In this document: positions 1-10,625 of the stretch, piece by piece | How the letters are laid out: every line of letters starts with the position of its first letter | Numbering within the stretch: the stretch's first letter is position 1 | Source: Ichthyophis bannanicus | Lineage: Eukaryota > Chordata > Amphibia > Gymnophiona > Ichthyophiidae | Length of the DNA: 64,000 nucleotides | Assembly: GCA_033557465.1 (NCBI GenBank) | Contig: JAWIIG010000038.1 | Location: forward strand, 1,922,001 to 1,986,000 | Direction of reading: 5' to 3' | Position numbers and translations under genes: made by a program | Notes under the pieces: model-generated | What the model saw: only the letters and a program-made list of their open reading frames with translations | Told to the model about the DNA's origin: nothing | The model's database searches: none

Positions 1-335
1 ATACTCAACAAAGACCACAGCACAAGCCCTAGGCAAATCAACACGATGAACAAACTCTCCACTCCTGCGGCATATCAACGATCCACCCAATCTACTACCA
101 AGAGAGCTCTGTCCCTTGCCACGCCCACACTGTGGAATGTACTCCCCAACCCAATGAGAATCACAAATGACATTAAGGACTTTCGGAAAATGCTCAGGAC
201 GCTTCTCTTCCAAGAACACTATGGACTCACCCAAAGCACATAATCCCCCCACACCTTATTATGTATTACCTTATATTGTAAACCACTTTGATTAAAGGAA
301 AAGGTGGTATCTAAAACTCATGAAATAAATAAATA
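1..335 (+). mobile_element. L2-clade LINE, 3' end only
   Basis: The reading frame over about 46-243 encodes the last ~65 residues of an L2-clade ORF2, with the characteristic block ALSLATPTLWN followed by DFRKMLRTLLF. The same block closes the intact LINE protein that ends at 30941 (ALSMAAPTIWN, DFRKQLKTMLF). After the stop at 241 comes a short 3' UTR with a weak hairpin (GTAAACCACTTTGATT ... AAGGTGGTAT) and an ATAAATAAATA tail ending near 335. The copy is cut by the window edge, so its 5' extent is unknown. Confidence 0.8.
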
Positions 336-340
336 GTTGA

Positions 341-470
341 AAAACTAGGGGACATGCAATGAAGCTACAATGTAGCCCATTGAAGACTAATTGGAGAAAA
401 CTCTGGAATTCATTATCGAAGGATGTAGTAAAAGCTGTTAGTGTAGCTGGGTTTAAAAGAGGACTAGGGC
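341..470 (+). mobile_element. CR1 LINE fragment (ORF2 C-terminus)
   Basis: The DNA closely matches the CR1 copy at 59838-59990: both carry the words for RGHAMKL, then LWN near the end and VAGFK. It is out of frame and ends abruptly near 470. It begins directly after the ATAAATA tail of the preceding LINE. A dead fragment. Confidence 0.75.
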
Positions 471-1124
471 AATCCACTGCTTACCCCTGGGGAGGCACAT
501 TCTGAATTGGCCATCCATCCCCCTGTGCAGCCGATCAGAAGCGAGACGCCCGAAGTTAGACCTGATTTTGATCCTGTGGGGGCTAGATGTGCCCGCGGGA
601 TCAGAATCGTGTCTAAGGCCTGAAAGTGCGGGCTGGGCCCTGATTCTGGTTGGCCTGCATGCATAGCAGATCCCCGGCTTCCTCAGTCAGGCTCCTGAAT
701 GGAGCTGCAAATGCTGGCTGCAGCTGACCCTCTTCTTTCCCTGCAGCCGGACCCTCAATACAGCCTCCCATGTATCTTCCTGCACCCCCTACCTTTTTTC
801 ACGGCCCGGCAGCATGATCCCCCCAACGTCCAGGGGGACTTATTCCACCTCTGCGATGGAATAAGTCCCCTGTCCATGTTCATGGCCCCGGACGTACAGG
901 GCCGACCTCAGAATTGGCCCTATATGTCCAGGGTCGCAGCCCGCCCATGCCCCTCCCTCGCTCTGTCTCAATACCAACCCCTCCCACCCCTGTCTAAGGC
1001 TCCCCATACAAACAAGCATTAGCTGGGGTAGCAGGAGAGTGAATAGCGGAGATGGAAGTCCAATCCAGACGTCTATTTGTGCCACTGAGATAAGTAGCAT
1101 GGAATCTATGTATCTTTTTGGGAA
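471..1124. other. unassigned sequence, no gene seen
   Basis: Moderately GC-rich, with short open frames on both strands (for example 699-1022 + and 840-1100 -), but none has a recognisable domain, a plausible start context or a relative elsewhere in the window. Probably degraded repeat or unique intergenic DNA. Confidence 0.4.
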
Positions 1125-1225
1125 CCTGACAATTACTTGTGACCTGGATTGGCTGCTGTTGGAAAAAGAATACTAGGCTTGATGGATCTTTGATCTGACC
1201 CAGTATGGCATATAATATATTATTT
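1125..1225 (+). mobile_element. CR1 3' UTR relic
   Basis: Contains the CR1 3' end words GACCTGGATTGGCTGCTG, then GGCTTGATGGATC and TCTGACCCAGTATGGCA. The same order is seen downstream of the CR1 ORF at 60080-60205 and at 10262-10370. Only the 3' UTR remains. Confidence 0.75.
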
Positions 1226-1689
1226 TCTTTATGGATGAGAAATTGTCTAAAAGTAACTGGCACTCAGAAAGAAAAGATTCAATATTAATCCCTGCAACAC
1301 TGTGACTAGAATATGAGCCAAATTTAAGAGAAGTTGATTTTATAGCAGCAAGACAGTTGAAGATGATCAAAAAATGGTCAGTCCAAGAGAGTGGCAAAAT
1401 GAGTAGAGAGTTCTTAGGACATAAACAGTCCCTAAAGGCTGCAATATTCAAGCAATGACCACCATTGTGAGCCGGTGAAGTTGTTAAAAGTGAGAACCCC
1501 AAATCATTTATATACAGAAAATCCAATTTCATGTTATGTTTTTACACTTAACACATATTTAACATTAAAATTAACATGCATGAAGTGCAAAACCTAAATG
1601 GTAACTTTCAGGGGTGTGACCAGCAAATTCTCAGCAGTTACTGCAGGAATATATACCCTAACACAACCACCCAACAGCTTTAAAATGTA
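1226..1689. other. unassigned sequence, no gene seen
   Basis: AT-rich; the minus-strand open frame 1173-1532 has no recognisable domain and overlaps the CR1 tail. Nothing else supported. Confidence 0.35.
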
Positions 1690-1880
1690 AAAGCGACACT
1701 AGTAAGCTGTCATTGTTCAGATGTAAATAGTTCAATGTTATGAATCCTAGTTACTATGTCCTGTTCGATGTAAGCACAAGGCACTTCTCCGCCTTGTGTA
1801 AAATTGTTAATTGTAAACCGCGCTGATGTCAAATAGCGCGGTATAGAAAAGCTAGAAATAAATAAATAAAATAAATAAAT
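1690..1880 (+). mobile_element. L2-type 3' tail with terminal hairpin
   Basis: Ends with GTAAACCGCGCTGAT (from 1813), a short loop and AGCGCGGTATA, then an ATAAATAAATAAA tail to about 1880. The inverted CCGCGCT/AGCGCGG forms a seven-base stem. The same hairpin plus tail ends the LINEs at 33392 and 40115, so this is a LINE 3' end or a SINE that shares it. No coding sequence remains. Confidence 0.7.
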
Positions 1881-2865
1881 GGCATAATTAACACGGATGC
1901 ACCTAATACCACCCATTGAGTCATCAAGTGCACCCACACTAATTGCAACACTGACACCATGCACTATATTTCCCCATGCTAATGGCAATGTATGCTCCAT
2001 GTCCACTTTCCTCCTCTAAACCACTCATTTCCCGCCCCAGCATATGATTTGCAGTTACAGTGGGAATTACTGCACAGTAACTGTCATGCCCCAGCAGTAA
2101 CAGTTACCACTGTTCCAAGTAGACAGTGCCCATGCATCAAAACGTGTGTTAACTGCTTCGCACACTTCCATAAATAATTGACTGCCCAATACAGAATTTT
2201 AGATAAACGCATTTTGAAAATTCTCTATTTGCTGAATAAAATTATAGGAACAGATATTTATAAATTTTTAAATATAAATGTTGCAGCCTATATCTAACCT
2301 CCTTTGACCTATGGCCGTATCAGGAGGATATCTACAACAAACTGCTTTTTGTTACTTCCTCTGTTTGTCATGGCTTAAAATGAAGCTTTTTATTTTTTTT
2401 AGCTATCCGCAGCTTAACCATGACAGCTCTTTTACATTTATATTATCATTTTCTCTATACTGTGCTAGAATACAATATAGTATTTATTTATGCTCTCGGA
2501 GGTAGATATGAAATAATATAATTAAGGAGTATATAAGTCACGCTTAGTGTAGCTTATATTATACACTAAACAAAAAGTAACAATCTTTTTGTTTAAGGCG
2601 TATTGCATCAATGACAGCTTATCATCAGTACTACAAATCATCAGATACGTAACTTTTTACAGTCTTAGTTGTATTTCTTCAATGAAACTAGCTTACCTTG
2701 TATAACTATTTTGTTAGCTCACTTGTTTTTCCTTTTCTTTTTTTTTACAGTGTCCACTTAGGATTTCAATTGTGTCAGCAAAAAAGTAATCAAACACTAA
2801 ATTAAGACAATGCAAGTATTAGTAGTTTTTCTTTAAAAATCAACTAGCCAAAAAGCATAATTTCA
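1881..2865. other. AT-rich unassigned sequence
   Basis: About 1 kb of AT-rich DNA with only short shadow frames. No domain, repeat boundary or RNA signature recognised. Confidence 0.35.
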
Positions 2866-3561
2866 ACCCAACCCCTACGCAACATCATCGAACACTCCGA
2901 TTTCAGAACAGTAACACAAGCACTCATTACTCCCCACCTAGACTACTGCAACGCTATTCTCCAAGGTCTACCAAAGAAAACCCTCAACATACTGCAAATG
3001 GCGCAAAACGTCACAGCCAGGATCATCATGAAGAGAAAACTCACCGAACATATTACACCTAATCGAATTACACTGACTCCCCATTACTGCCTGCATAAGA
3101 TACAAAAAATACTAGTAACAACATTCAAACTGATATACAAAGTAGCACCATCTTACCTCTCCAACCTTATCACCACACAACCCCCTAACAGAAGCAGAAG
3201 AATGCACAATTTAAACACTCTTTGCATCACAACTAACATCAGGATTGTCAAAGCTTGCACAAGCAATAGAGCATTCACATATTCAGCACCCATGTTATGG
3301 AATCAGTTACCAGACGAACTGAGGTCGAACAGCGACCTACAGGACTTTAGGAAAAAACTAAAGACCCACCTCTTCTAGGAACATTTTAACTTAACTTAGG
3401 TAATGCAGAATGAACCACACCTCGTAACCCAAATGAACAAGAGCTTAGGAACCTATTTCGTTACTACTATAAAATTATATATTTTCAGCCATATAAATGC
3501 AATTGTACATGTCTCAAACTATGTAAAAAAAATAAAATAAAACAAAAAAAATAAAAAATGT
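2866..3561 (+). pseudogene. L2-clade LINE ORF2 C-terminal fragment
   Basis: Translating 2866-3378 across at least one frameshift gives the L2-clade C-terminus: a TPHLDYCN-type block near 2930-2955, then NVTARI from 2998, and finally MLWNQLPDELR and FRKKLKTHLF just before the stop at 3376. The family places these blocks after the reverse transcriptase. The open part is 126 codons out of roughly 1000 in the intact relative at 27897-30941, so it is 5'-truncated. An A-rich 3' end runs to about 3561. Confidence 0.75.
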
Positions 3562-3589
3562 TTAAATGTATATACATTCATCCCACAAT

Positions 3590-3708
3590 GAAAATTTAAA
3601 TAATATTGATTCCTATCATATGTAACCAAGTTTACTGTGCAAAGTAAACCGCTACTGATCGCTGGAAGTAGTGGTATACAAATGAAAACCAAATAAATAA
3701 ATAAATAG
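3590..3708 (+). mobile_element. L2-type 3' tail with terminal hairpin
   Basis: Carries GTAAACCGCTACTGATCGC, AGTAGTGGTATACAAAT and an AAATAAATAAATAAATA tail to 3708. The stem is CCGCTACT/AGTAGTGG. A short copy without coding sequence, abutting the previous LINE end. Confidence 0.6.
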
Positions 3709-3847
3709 CTTGGGCTCAGTTGAAAAAAGTCACTTATCCTTGAAGTGTGCAGTTCTTGCATTGGGCACCCGCAGTTTCTTGGAATCACTCAACTATAGGA
3801 ATCTGGTCAACATTTTACAACTTGCTTTCTTTACCTACTATGCTGTC

Positions 3848-3908
3848 TTTATATATATATATATATATCTATACATATATATCTATCTATCTATATATAT
3901 ATATCAAA
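3848..3908. repeat. (TA)n / (ATCT)n microsatellite
   Basis: Alternating TA dinucleotides broken by ATCT and ACATA units. The 71-codon plus-strand frame across it is compositional. Confidence 0.9.
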
Positions 3909-4546
3909 TAGAGAAATATATCTAATTTAGGATTAGATAGGGTGATCCTTCTTCATTCAAAGGATATCTTGAATAAACTTGACCTGACTAGCCAAACAAA
4001 CATGTGAAATGGCATTTTAGAAAGGAGCATCTGGTAGTGGGGGGAATGTGCAAAACAGGACATGCAGAAAATGTAGGCGATTTCAGAACCGGGCCTGTGA
4101 ACAGCCAGATACCATGTGAATGTCTAGGAGGATGGATGTAGTGCATGTAAGAGGCTGCCACAAATGATGACCTTGGGGAATATGATGTAGAAGCCGTACA
4201 AGGCACCATTTGTAAAGACGGGTACATGGACATGCATATGCATGGGAAAATATGCACGCACATATGGGCATGCAGTAACAGTGGACACAGAGAGAAGTTG
4301 TAGCGATAGTGACGCAGCTGCCCAAATTCTTCTGTATGAAGATGAGATGTTTCTGCCGCATAGTAATAATCAGGAGCATATCCTGTATCTGCTGAGGGCA
4401 CAGACTGTCCACTGGGAGGCCCAAGTGATCTTTGCCATGGACAGTGGGGTGCTATAGGGTTATGAGTGGATAGGAGTGCACAGGGATGGGGTCAGGCATG
4501 AAGAGGGAACAGTGATACCCCAGCAGGAGATGGCACAGGGATGTCC

Positions 4547-4575
4547 GGGGGGGGGGGGGGGGGTGGGGGGGGTTG
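4547..4575. repeat. poly-G tract
   Basis: Seventeen consecutive G (4547-4563), one T, then eight more G. It creates artificial poly-Gly/poly-Pro frames. G-quadruplex capable on the plus strand. Confidence 0.9.
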
Positions 4576-4688
4576 GGCCCACAACTGTGTTAGAATGGAG
4601 AAAAGACGGACAGAACAAATTTTGTGGCTGCAGTGGTCATACCAGTCACTACACGGGAACACTAAAGACAGGACATATCTTGCCAAGG

Positions 4689-5262
4689 ACACAGTCCAAA
4701 CTGTGATCGTTGTGGAAAAACAACCTTTAATTAAATATCTGTTATGTAGACCTATTACCAAGCCGACACAGGCCGTGTTTCGCTACCTTCGTCAGGGGTT
4801 GATAAGGTAAAGGTACTAAAACATAGAAAGACATAAACATGTATTACACAATACACAATTAAAAACATGTGAGAGCAGATGACTACAGCATATTGGAATT
4901 AAACCAAACTTACAGGACAACGTATGAGTAAAATCATAAATATGCCTTATAAATAACATAAATATCATAAATACTATAAAAGTATATAATAAGGATAAAA
5001 ATATAAATAACATAAATATAGTAAAATGATGATCAAACTAATAAATAATATAATCATATATATTACATAAAACCAAAAATAAAATTAAACATTAAAATGA
5101 ATGTACCAGGAATGTGACAAACTGCATATGAATAGTTACCTCTATGTTGAATAGTGAGGGCCCATCGAACTTATGGCCTTTATGTAAAACTACGATTGTA
5201 TTGACTAAAAGTGATAACCAAAATAAAAATTAGAAAAGCTTAAAAACCACACATTTAAATAA
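4689..5262 (-). repeat. inverted PLE terminal segment, left copy
   Basis: Reverse complement of 7899-8455 over its length, AT-rich, ending in ATTATTTAAATGTGTGG when read on the minus strand. Contains the hammerhead-like motif at 4759-4801. Confidence 0.85.
4759..4801 (-). ncRNA. hammerhead ribozyme-like motif (PLE)
   Basis: On the minus strand: stem I strand CAACCC, core CTGACGAA, a poor stem II (GGTAGC), GAA, stem III ACAC/GTGT with loop GGCCT, the unpaired cleavage-site C, then GGCTTG, which pairs with CAACCC except for one mismatch. All hammerhead elements are in order. Deviations are one extra base in the CTGANGA core and almost no stem II, so in vitro activity is uncertain. PLEs are known to carry hammerheads. 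Confidence 0.6.
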
Positions 5263-5851
5263 TGTCCGAGCCATTGCCCTATGCCCTGTGCAGATGCATC
5301 CTGGCCAGGCCACCCTGTCCGGCTATACCCATGGTACCTTGCTCCTCATTATGCACATTGGCAGGCTTACACTGGCAACAGTGTGGGCTGAGGAAGATGT
5401 TGGCAGACACCACACACTGGATAGACAAACACACGCTCCCACACCTATGCCAGCATTGTGCAAATATAGAGGCTCTTGGCAGCCCTGGCCACCGCACCAG
5501 TCCTGGGCACAGTGCAGGCATGGCTATGGTAAGCAATACTGTTGGGGTCACTCCCCAGGGTGGTAAACACTGTCAGACATCAGACCTGAAGCACACTCCA
5601 CAGACAGCAGAAAGGTTGCTATGATGCAGCTCAATCAGCAAATTGTGCTTAACTTAGGAATTGCTATCTGCCAGTAATCATAGCAACCGTTTGATAGGTG
5701 TGTACAATATTCCCAGGTTTAGGGTGGCATTGCTAAAGTATGCAAGTGCTAGTATTGGGAGATGCACGCAGGGCCCAACATCCTGCCTCTCCAGGAGGCT
5801 TTGGATAATGGAGCCTGTGGGTGAGGGTGTGTCTGCCCCTGTTGGCCGCTG
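5263..5851. other. unassigned interior of the PLE composite
   Basis: Short overlapping frames on both strands (for example 5262-5624 +, 5279-5551 -) with no recognisable domain. Confidence 0.35.
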
Positions 5852-5859
5852 CTCTAGGG

Positions 5860-6052
5860 CAGAGGTTCCCAACTCCAGTCCTGGTGGGCCAAACACTGTT
5901 CGGGTTTTCATGCTGTCCCTAATGAATATGCACGAGATACATCTGCATACCATGGGGGTGGTGCATAGACATGCAGCACAGCCGTGTTTATTAGAGGCAG
6001 CATGGCACCTGAATGGTGTTTGGCCCTCCAGGACTGCATTTGGGAGACTCTA
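5860..6052. mobile_element. hAT-type MITE
   Basis: A 193-bp non-autonomous element. The left end CAGAGGTTCCCAACTCCAG and right end TTTGGGAGACTCTA are imperfect terminal inverted repeats, and GGGCCAAACAC / GTGTTTGGCCC continue the inversion inward. It is flanked by the 8-bp duplication CTCTAGGG (5852-5859) / CTCTAGGT (6053-6060). Eight-bp duplications and a CAG-rich terminus fit the hAT superfamily. No coding capacity. Confidence 0.8.
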
Positions 6053-6204
6053 CTCTAGGTAATGTGCATGTTTATGGTGTCTGTGCTCTGTAGGGTAAAA
6101 TGTAGGTTTATTGGGCATGTTTCTGTTATCTGCAATAAAGGTTCTGTCTGTATTAGCACGTTGTAGTAGTGGGTAAAATATGGGGACTGGGTTGGCAGGA
6201 ACCA

Positions 6205-6281
6205 CAGCTGGGACTTGAACCTGTGATCTTCTGCTCCTGAACACACTGGTTGTGTTCACTGCACCACCGTGTTGCCACAGA
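6205..6281 (-). mobile_element. tRNA-derived SINE head
   Basis: On the minus strand there is an A-box-like stretch CGGTGGTGCAGTG (6270-6258) and a good B box GGTTCAAGTCCC (6221-6210), spaced as in a tRNA gene. It does not fold convincingly into a full cloverleaf and has no discriminator/CCA-like end, so a SINE promoter region is more likely than a tRNA gene. The SINE body probably continues leftward towards 6060. Confidence 0.6.
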
Positions 6282-7185
6282 GATAGCGCATTCCCTGGAG
6301 ATACCATGACTGTTTGTCAGACAGAGCCTGTCTGTTGCAGTGCACGGCACCCACCTAAACAGGGCTAGGCCATGGTCTGCTCTGGGCAGCTGCCACTGCC
6401 CCCTCCACCACCAGTACCCCTCTGCCACCATGCTGACATGCCCTTCTGCTGGTGGTGCTGGTGCTGCGCGTGCTGCGCAGTCTTAGGCCATCCAGTGTGC
6501 GGGTAGGCGGCTGCCTATGGTGTGGGTTCTGGGGTAGGGGTGCCTGCATAGCTGTCCACGCTTTCCCCCAGCACTGCCTGCCAATATTCCGTGCCATTGG
6601 GGGTACCTGCTGGGTACTATTCCCTGTGACACCATGGGAAGCACACTCTTGCCCATGTTGGGCCCTCAGCAGTTGCTGTCTGGCTGCTCTACTGTTTCAG
6701 CATTCCTATGGGCCAGCTAGGCATTACCCTAGTCCGCACTGTGCCCCAGCTGCACCACAGCATGTGCCGCCTGCAGCCCTCTGTATCCCCTTTTCCAGCA
6801 TCTGTCCAGTTGCCCATTCCGACATGCCCGCCCTGCTGTTGTGGAACATGTGCACACCATAGGAAACCTGTCCAATGGAGAGGAAAACCCTGATCAGCGC
6901 AATTTCACTGTGGGCTCATTCACCTTGTATGGGGACAGAGCATAGACCCTTCCAAAATTCATATCTTTTTTTTGGAGCTTTCTTGGGGGTGTTTTTTGAT
7001 GTTTCCCATTGATATCACTATTGCCCAGCTTGGTTATGGTTTTTTTACATTTTCTTCTGGTCATTTTCACTGTTTCTTTGCCCTTTTGTTCCGTGCACAT
7101 CTATCACACTTATCACTTTTTTGTAGGTTTCCCTGGTTTTGCTGTACATTGCTGACGGAAATGGTTTCTTTTCCCTTTAAATCAG
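6282..7185. other. unassigned interior of the PLE composite
   Basis: CTG/CCA-rich then T-rich sequence with overlapping shadow frames (6452-6862 +, 6355-6597 -). No domain recognised. Confidence 0.35.
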
Positions 7186-7436
7186 CTCTAACGCCAGGGT
7201 TTCACTGGCGTTAGTTTTCAGCCTTGTATTTCACAGCATTAGTGTGCAGGGAGCCTCTCCCCTCCCACTCTCCGCCCATTGACCCTCTCTCTCCGCCCCT
7301 GGGGAGCCTTCCTCCGCCCTCCGGGAGCCTTTCTCCGCCTTCAGCGCTCTTTTGTGCCTTAGCGCGCGATAAGGCGCCTTATCGTGTGATAACGTGGGAG
7401 CGCGCACGTTAAGACGGTTTAGTAAACATACCCCTA
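7186..7436. repeat. MITE-like repeat with internal hairpin
   Basis: A perfect 10-bp inverted repeat, CTAACGCCAG/CTGGCGTTAG, spans 7188-7214. The block ends at 7436 with a sequence whose reverse complement, AGGGGTATGTTTACTAAACC, also opens the repeat at 62871. The GC-rich interior includes GCGCGATAAGGCGCC. Probably a dispersed non-autonomous element; the left boundary is uncertain. Confidence 0.5.
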
Positions 7437-7898
7437 AGTCTAGAATAAGAGGAATCAAATATCAATTAATCCTTAGAAGCAGACGAAGGGGTCCCTACCG
7501 GTATTGACGCCTGTAGTATGATGCCTTTGAGATAAAGTGGCCACATATATGTATAAGTATATATCGCGTAGGGCAAACATTTTTGTAGTTTCACAATACA
7601 CTGGCTTTTCTATAGTTAAATTATGTTTTTCCCCCCCCTTCACCTTTTTAATAAGTATAGAGGGGTTCCTCAACGGCAAATGTTGCCATTACAATTTATT
7701 TGAACAGACAGTATAGGCTAATATATCCTTTTAGAATTGGTTGTCAATTCATTGCGGCATAATAATATGCTTTTGTACCTCCTCCGCTCCTGCTGCGTTT
7801 TCTCTCATAGACATGTCCTATTATAACGCTTGCTCCATTTAATGAGACATAATTAGGTAGTGTGTGGCTATATGTTAAATGTATTATATAACGATAAG

Positions 7899-8501
7899 CA
7901 TTATTTAAATGTGTGGTTTTTAAGCTTTTCTAATTTTTATTTTGGTTATCACTTTTAGTCGATACAATCGTAGTTTTACATAAAGGCCACAGGTTTGATG
8001 GGCCCTCACTATTCAACATAGAGGTAACTATTCATTGGAAGTTTGTCACATCCCTGGTACATTCATTTTAATGTTTAATTTTATTTTTGTTTGTATGTAA
8101 TATATATGATTATATTATTTATTAGTTTGATCATCATTTTACTATATTTATGTTATTTATATTTTTATCCTTATTATATACTTTTATAGTATTTATGATA
8201 TTTATGAGGCATATTTATGGTTTTACTCATACGTTGTCCTGTAAGTTTGGTTTAATTCTAATATGCTGTAGTCATCTGCTTTCACATGTTTTAAATTGTG
8301 TATTGTGTAATACATGTTTATGTCTTTCTATGTTTTAGTACCTTGATCAACCCCTGACGAAGGTAGCAAAACACGGCCTGTGTCGGGTTGGTAATAGGTC
8401 TACAGAACAGATATTTAATTAAAGGTTGCTTTTCCACAACGATCACGGTTTGGACTGTGTCTTTGTGATCTACGTGATCTTTTGCCTCACCTGTGGTGCA
8501 C
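7899..8501 (+). repeat. inverted PLE terminal segment, right copy
   Basis: Inverted partner of 4689-5262, AT-rich, with a short extension (8455-8501) absent from the left copy. Carries a hammerhead-like motif and ends at the ATCTTGCCAAGG duplication. Confidence 0.85.
8348..8390 (+). ncRNA. hammerhead ribozyme-like motif (PLE), likely inactive
   Basis: CAACCC (8348-8353) pairs perfectly with GGGTTG (8385-8390) as stem I. The core CTGACGAA is at 8354-8361, and ACAC/GTGT (8371-8374, 8380-8383) form stem III, with cleavage-site C at 8384. The conserved G before the two core A bases is mutated to A (GCAAAAC where the left copy has GCGAAAC), so this copy should be poor or dead although its stem I is the better of the two. 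Confidence 0.6.
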
Positions 8502-8513
8502 ATCTTGCCAAGG

Positions 8514-9769
8514 GGTACAGTCCCATGGACCAATAAGAGTTCCACAAAAAAACAGAAACCAGCAGAATATCTGTGCACTCAAAAGATGAGTAGGGACAGG
8601 CATGGACAGATGGGAGCAGGAAGCAGAGGATTGTAGGATAAGGTGGGATACAAATCTGTCTAAATAAATAAATAAAATGCCCTAGAATTGCTGGGGTGGT
8701 ATGGGGGGCCCTGGGGAAGTGAAAATCCCATCCACAGGCAGACCGAGATACATGCTCCACAACAGAACGGCAGACAATATGCCTACAGTGATAAGCAAAT
8801 CAGTGGGAGCAGATGGATTCCACGAGTGGGAAGGCATGGGATGTCAGAGATGCTGGATGGGTAAGCAAGCATTGGTTCCACTTTTGACTCTCACAGGTGA
8901 TACAGGATACGCAGAGACATAAAAGCCTGAGGATGCATTTCACAGCCACACATAGGAAGAGGCTACAATTCTTGGCATACCTAAGCCGGGAGCTGCAGGA
9001 GTGCCGAAGATATGTGGAATGTGTGTGAGTGATGCTGGACAAGCAGATTCTGGAGTCATGTGTGTCTGTGATCCCTGGGGAGGGTGGCAAATGGCATGGA
9101 GAGGGTGCCAAGCACAGCACAACTAGACGATGTATAGCTAGGAGAGGGCTCAAGTACTATCAAATCAAGGTGATCAATCTCCACTAAACCACAATCTCAA
9201 TCTGACAATATAAGGAGTGTGAAATAGCATGGCAGTCCAAGAAATGATCATAACAAATGTTAGTGTTACAAACCTGAAGGAGAGATCTCCAGCCATCATT
9301 GAAGGAAGGGCACTGTTAGCAATGCACCCCCAGTTGCCACAACCCCATCACTTGACTCCCAGGCATCTGGAGGGGAGACAACTGAGGAGGTTGTGACAAC
9401 TGGGAGAATGATGAATAAAGTATGCTTCCCTAAAAGATGTCAGGCCATGTCTCCATGAGGGTTCCATCTTCCTGGATCAGCTATCTCAAAACCTTCAGAG
9501 TTCCAGATATTGGAGGCAAGCGATAGCACAGATATAGATGACAGCAAAGATCAGGAGCACTGTGCATGCCATAATGTGTTAGATATGGAGGGAGAACAGC
9601 AGCAAGAGCATAGGTGACCCACAAGGAATGAGTGTGGGTGTCAGATCACAGGCAGCAGCTGTGTAGAGGGCATAGCAAGGAACCAGATGTAAGTGGGGAA
9701 AGGATGGTGGTGTAATGCATAAATAAAAGCAGTTAAGCCAGAGTGGTCCAGGAGTTGCAAGTATCATGC
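8514..9769. other. unassigned sequence with one L2-type tail
   Basis: Contains a short plus-strand L2-type tail ending in GATAAGGTGGGATACAAAT and AAATAAATAAATAAA at about 8630-8676. Otherwise only short shadow frames; no gene supported. Confidence 0.4.
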
Positions 9770-10625
9770 ATGCTGGGTCATGCATTTGGGCTGCAAAAAT
9801 CCAAGGGAGCAGTACAGTGTAGGAGGCGAAGTACTTCTGTCCACAAAAGAAGAGCGGGACCTGAGGGTAATTGTTTCTGATGATCTTAAAGTGGTTTATC
9901 TGGTAGAAATGGCAACGGCAAAAACCAGAAGGATGCTTGGGTGCACAGGGAGAAGAATGGTCAGCAGAAAAAAGGAGGTGATAGTGCCTCTGTATAAGTC
10001 TCTGGTATGACCTCACTTGGAGTGTTGTGTGCAATTCTGGAGATCACACCTTCAAAAAGATATAAACAGGATGTAGTCTGTGCAGAGGGTGACTACTAAA
10101 ACGGTTAGTGGTCTTTCTTATAAAGCATTTGGGGACCGACTTAAAGATCTTAATATGTATACGTTAGAGGAAAGGCGGGATAGAGGAGATAATATAGAGA
10201 TGTTTAAATATCTCCATAGTATAAATTCACAAGAGGAGAACCTTTTTCTATTGAAAGCAAGGGGAAACTGCTAGGTACTTGTGACCTAGATTGGCCACTG
10301 TTGGAAACAGGATACTGGGCTTAATGGACCTTAGTCTGACCCAGTATGGCATATCTTATGTTCTTATGCTGCAAGGGGACTTTGGATGAGGGTGAAAGGG
10401 ATAGACTAAGGAGTAATATGCAGAAATATTTCTTTACGGAAGAGTGGTAGATGCATGGAATAGTCTCCCAGTGAAGGGAGATAGCAGAGATGAGGACAGT
10501 ATCTGAATTCAAGAAAGCATGGAACACAGATCTCTAAAGGAAAAAGGGAGACTATTGTAGTTGATATGGAAGGGCAAACTAGATAGGCCATATTGTCTTT
10601 TTCTGCCGTCATGTTTCTATGGTCA
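9770..10625 (+). pseudogene. CR1 LINE, ORF2 C-terminus and 3' UTR (broken)
   Basis: Frames 9780-10010 and 10080-10274 encode the CR1 C-terminal region: VMHLGCKNP-type start, RDLRVIVSDDL, VPLYKSLV, PHLECCVQFW, VQRVTTKTV and YTLEERRDRGD. The relationship to the copy at 59319-60029 is clear but distant, so this is a different CR1 subfamily. Stops and frameshifts interrupt it. The family-typical end CCATATTGTC ... GCCGTCATGTTTCTATG closes it near 10622. A second CR1 tail (10259-10366) is inserted in it. Confidence 0.8.
10259..10366 (+). mobile_element. CR1 3' end inserted inside another CR1
   Basis: GGGGAAACTGCTAGGTACTT through CTTATGTTCTTATG matches the 3' end of the CR1 at 60090-60205. The sequence after it (AGGGGACTTTGGATGAGGG) resumes the older CR1 C-terminal region. 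A short 5'-truncated insertion. Confidence 0.7.

Larger units (their letters stand above)
3709..4676. other. unassigned sequence with simple repeats
   Basis: Includes a (TA/ATCT)n microsatellite at about 3848-3908 and a G-run at 4547-4575. The rest has short frames without recognisable domains. No gene supported. Confidence 0.4.
4689..8501. mobile_element. Penelope-like element, head-to-head inverted composite
   Basis: Two copies of a ~570-bp segment lie in inverted orientation (4689-5262 on -, 7899-8501 on +), each carrying a hammerhead-like motif of the kind found in Penelope-like elements. The whole is flanked by the 12-mer ATCTTGCCAAGG at 4677-4688 and 8502-8513, which looks like a target-site duplication. 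The 2.6-kb interior has no recognisable reverse transcriptase or GIY-YIG frame, and includes a hAT MITE, a tRNA-type SINE head and another MITE. The right copy extends farther at its outer end. The PLE assignment rests on the ribozyme-like motif and the inverted architecture. Confidence 0.6.

Noticed and set aside
6205..6281. Functional tRNA gene on the minus strand
   Set aside because: A and B boxes are present but acceptor and anticodon stems do not form; better explained as a SINE promoter.
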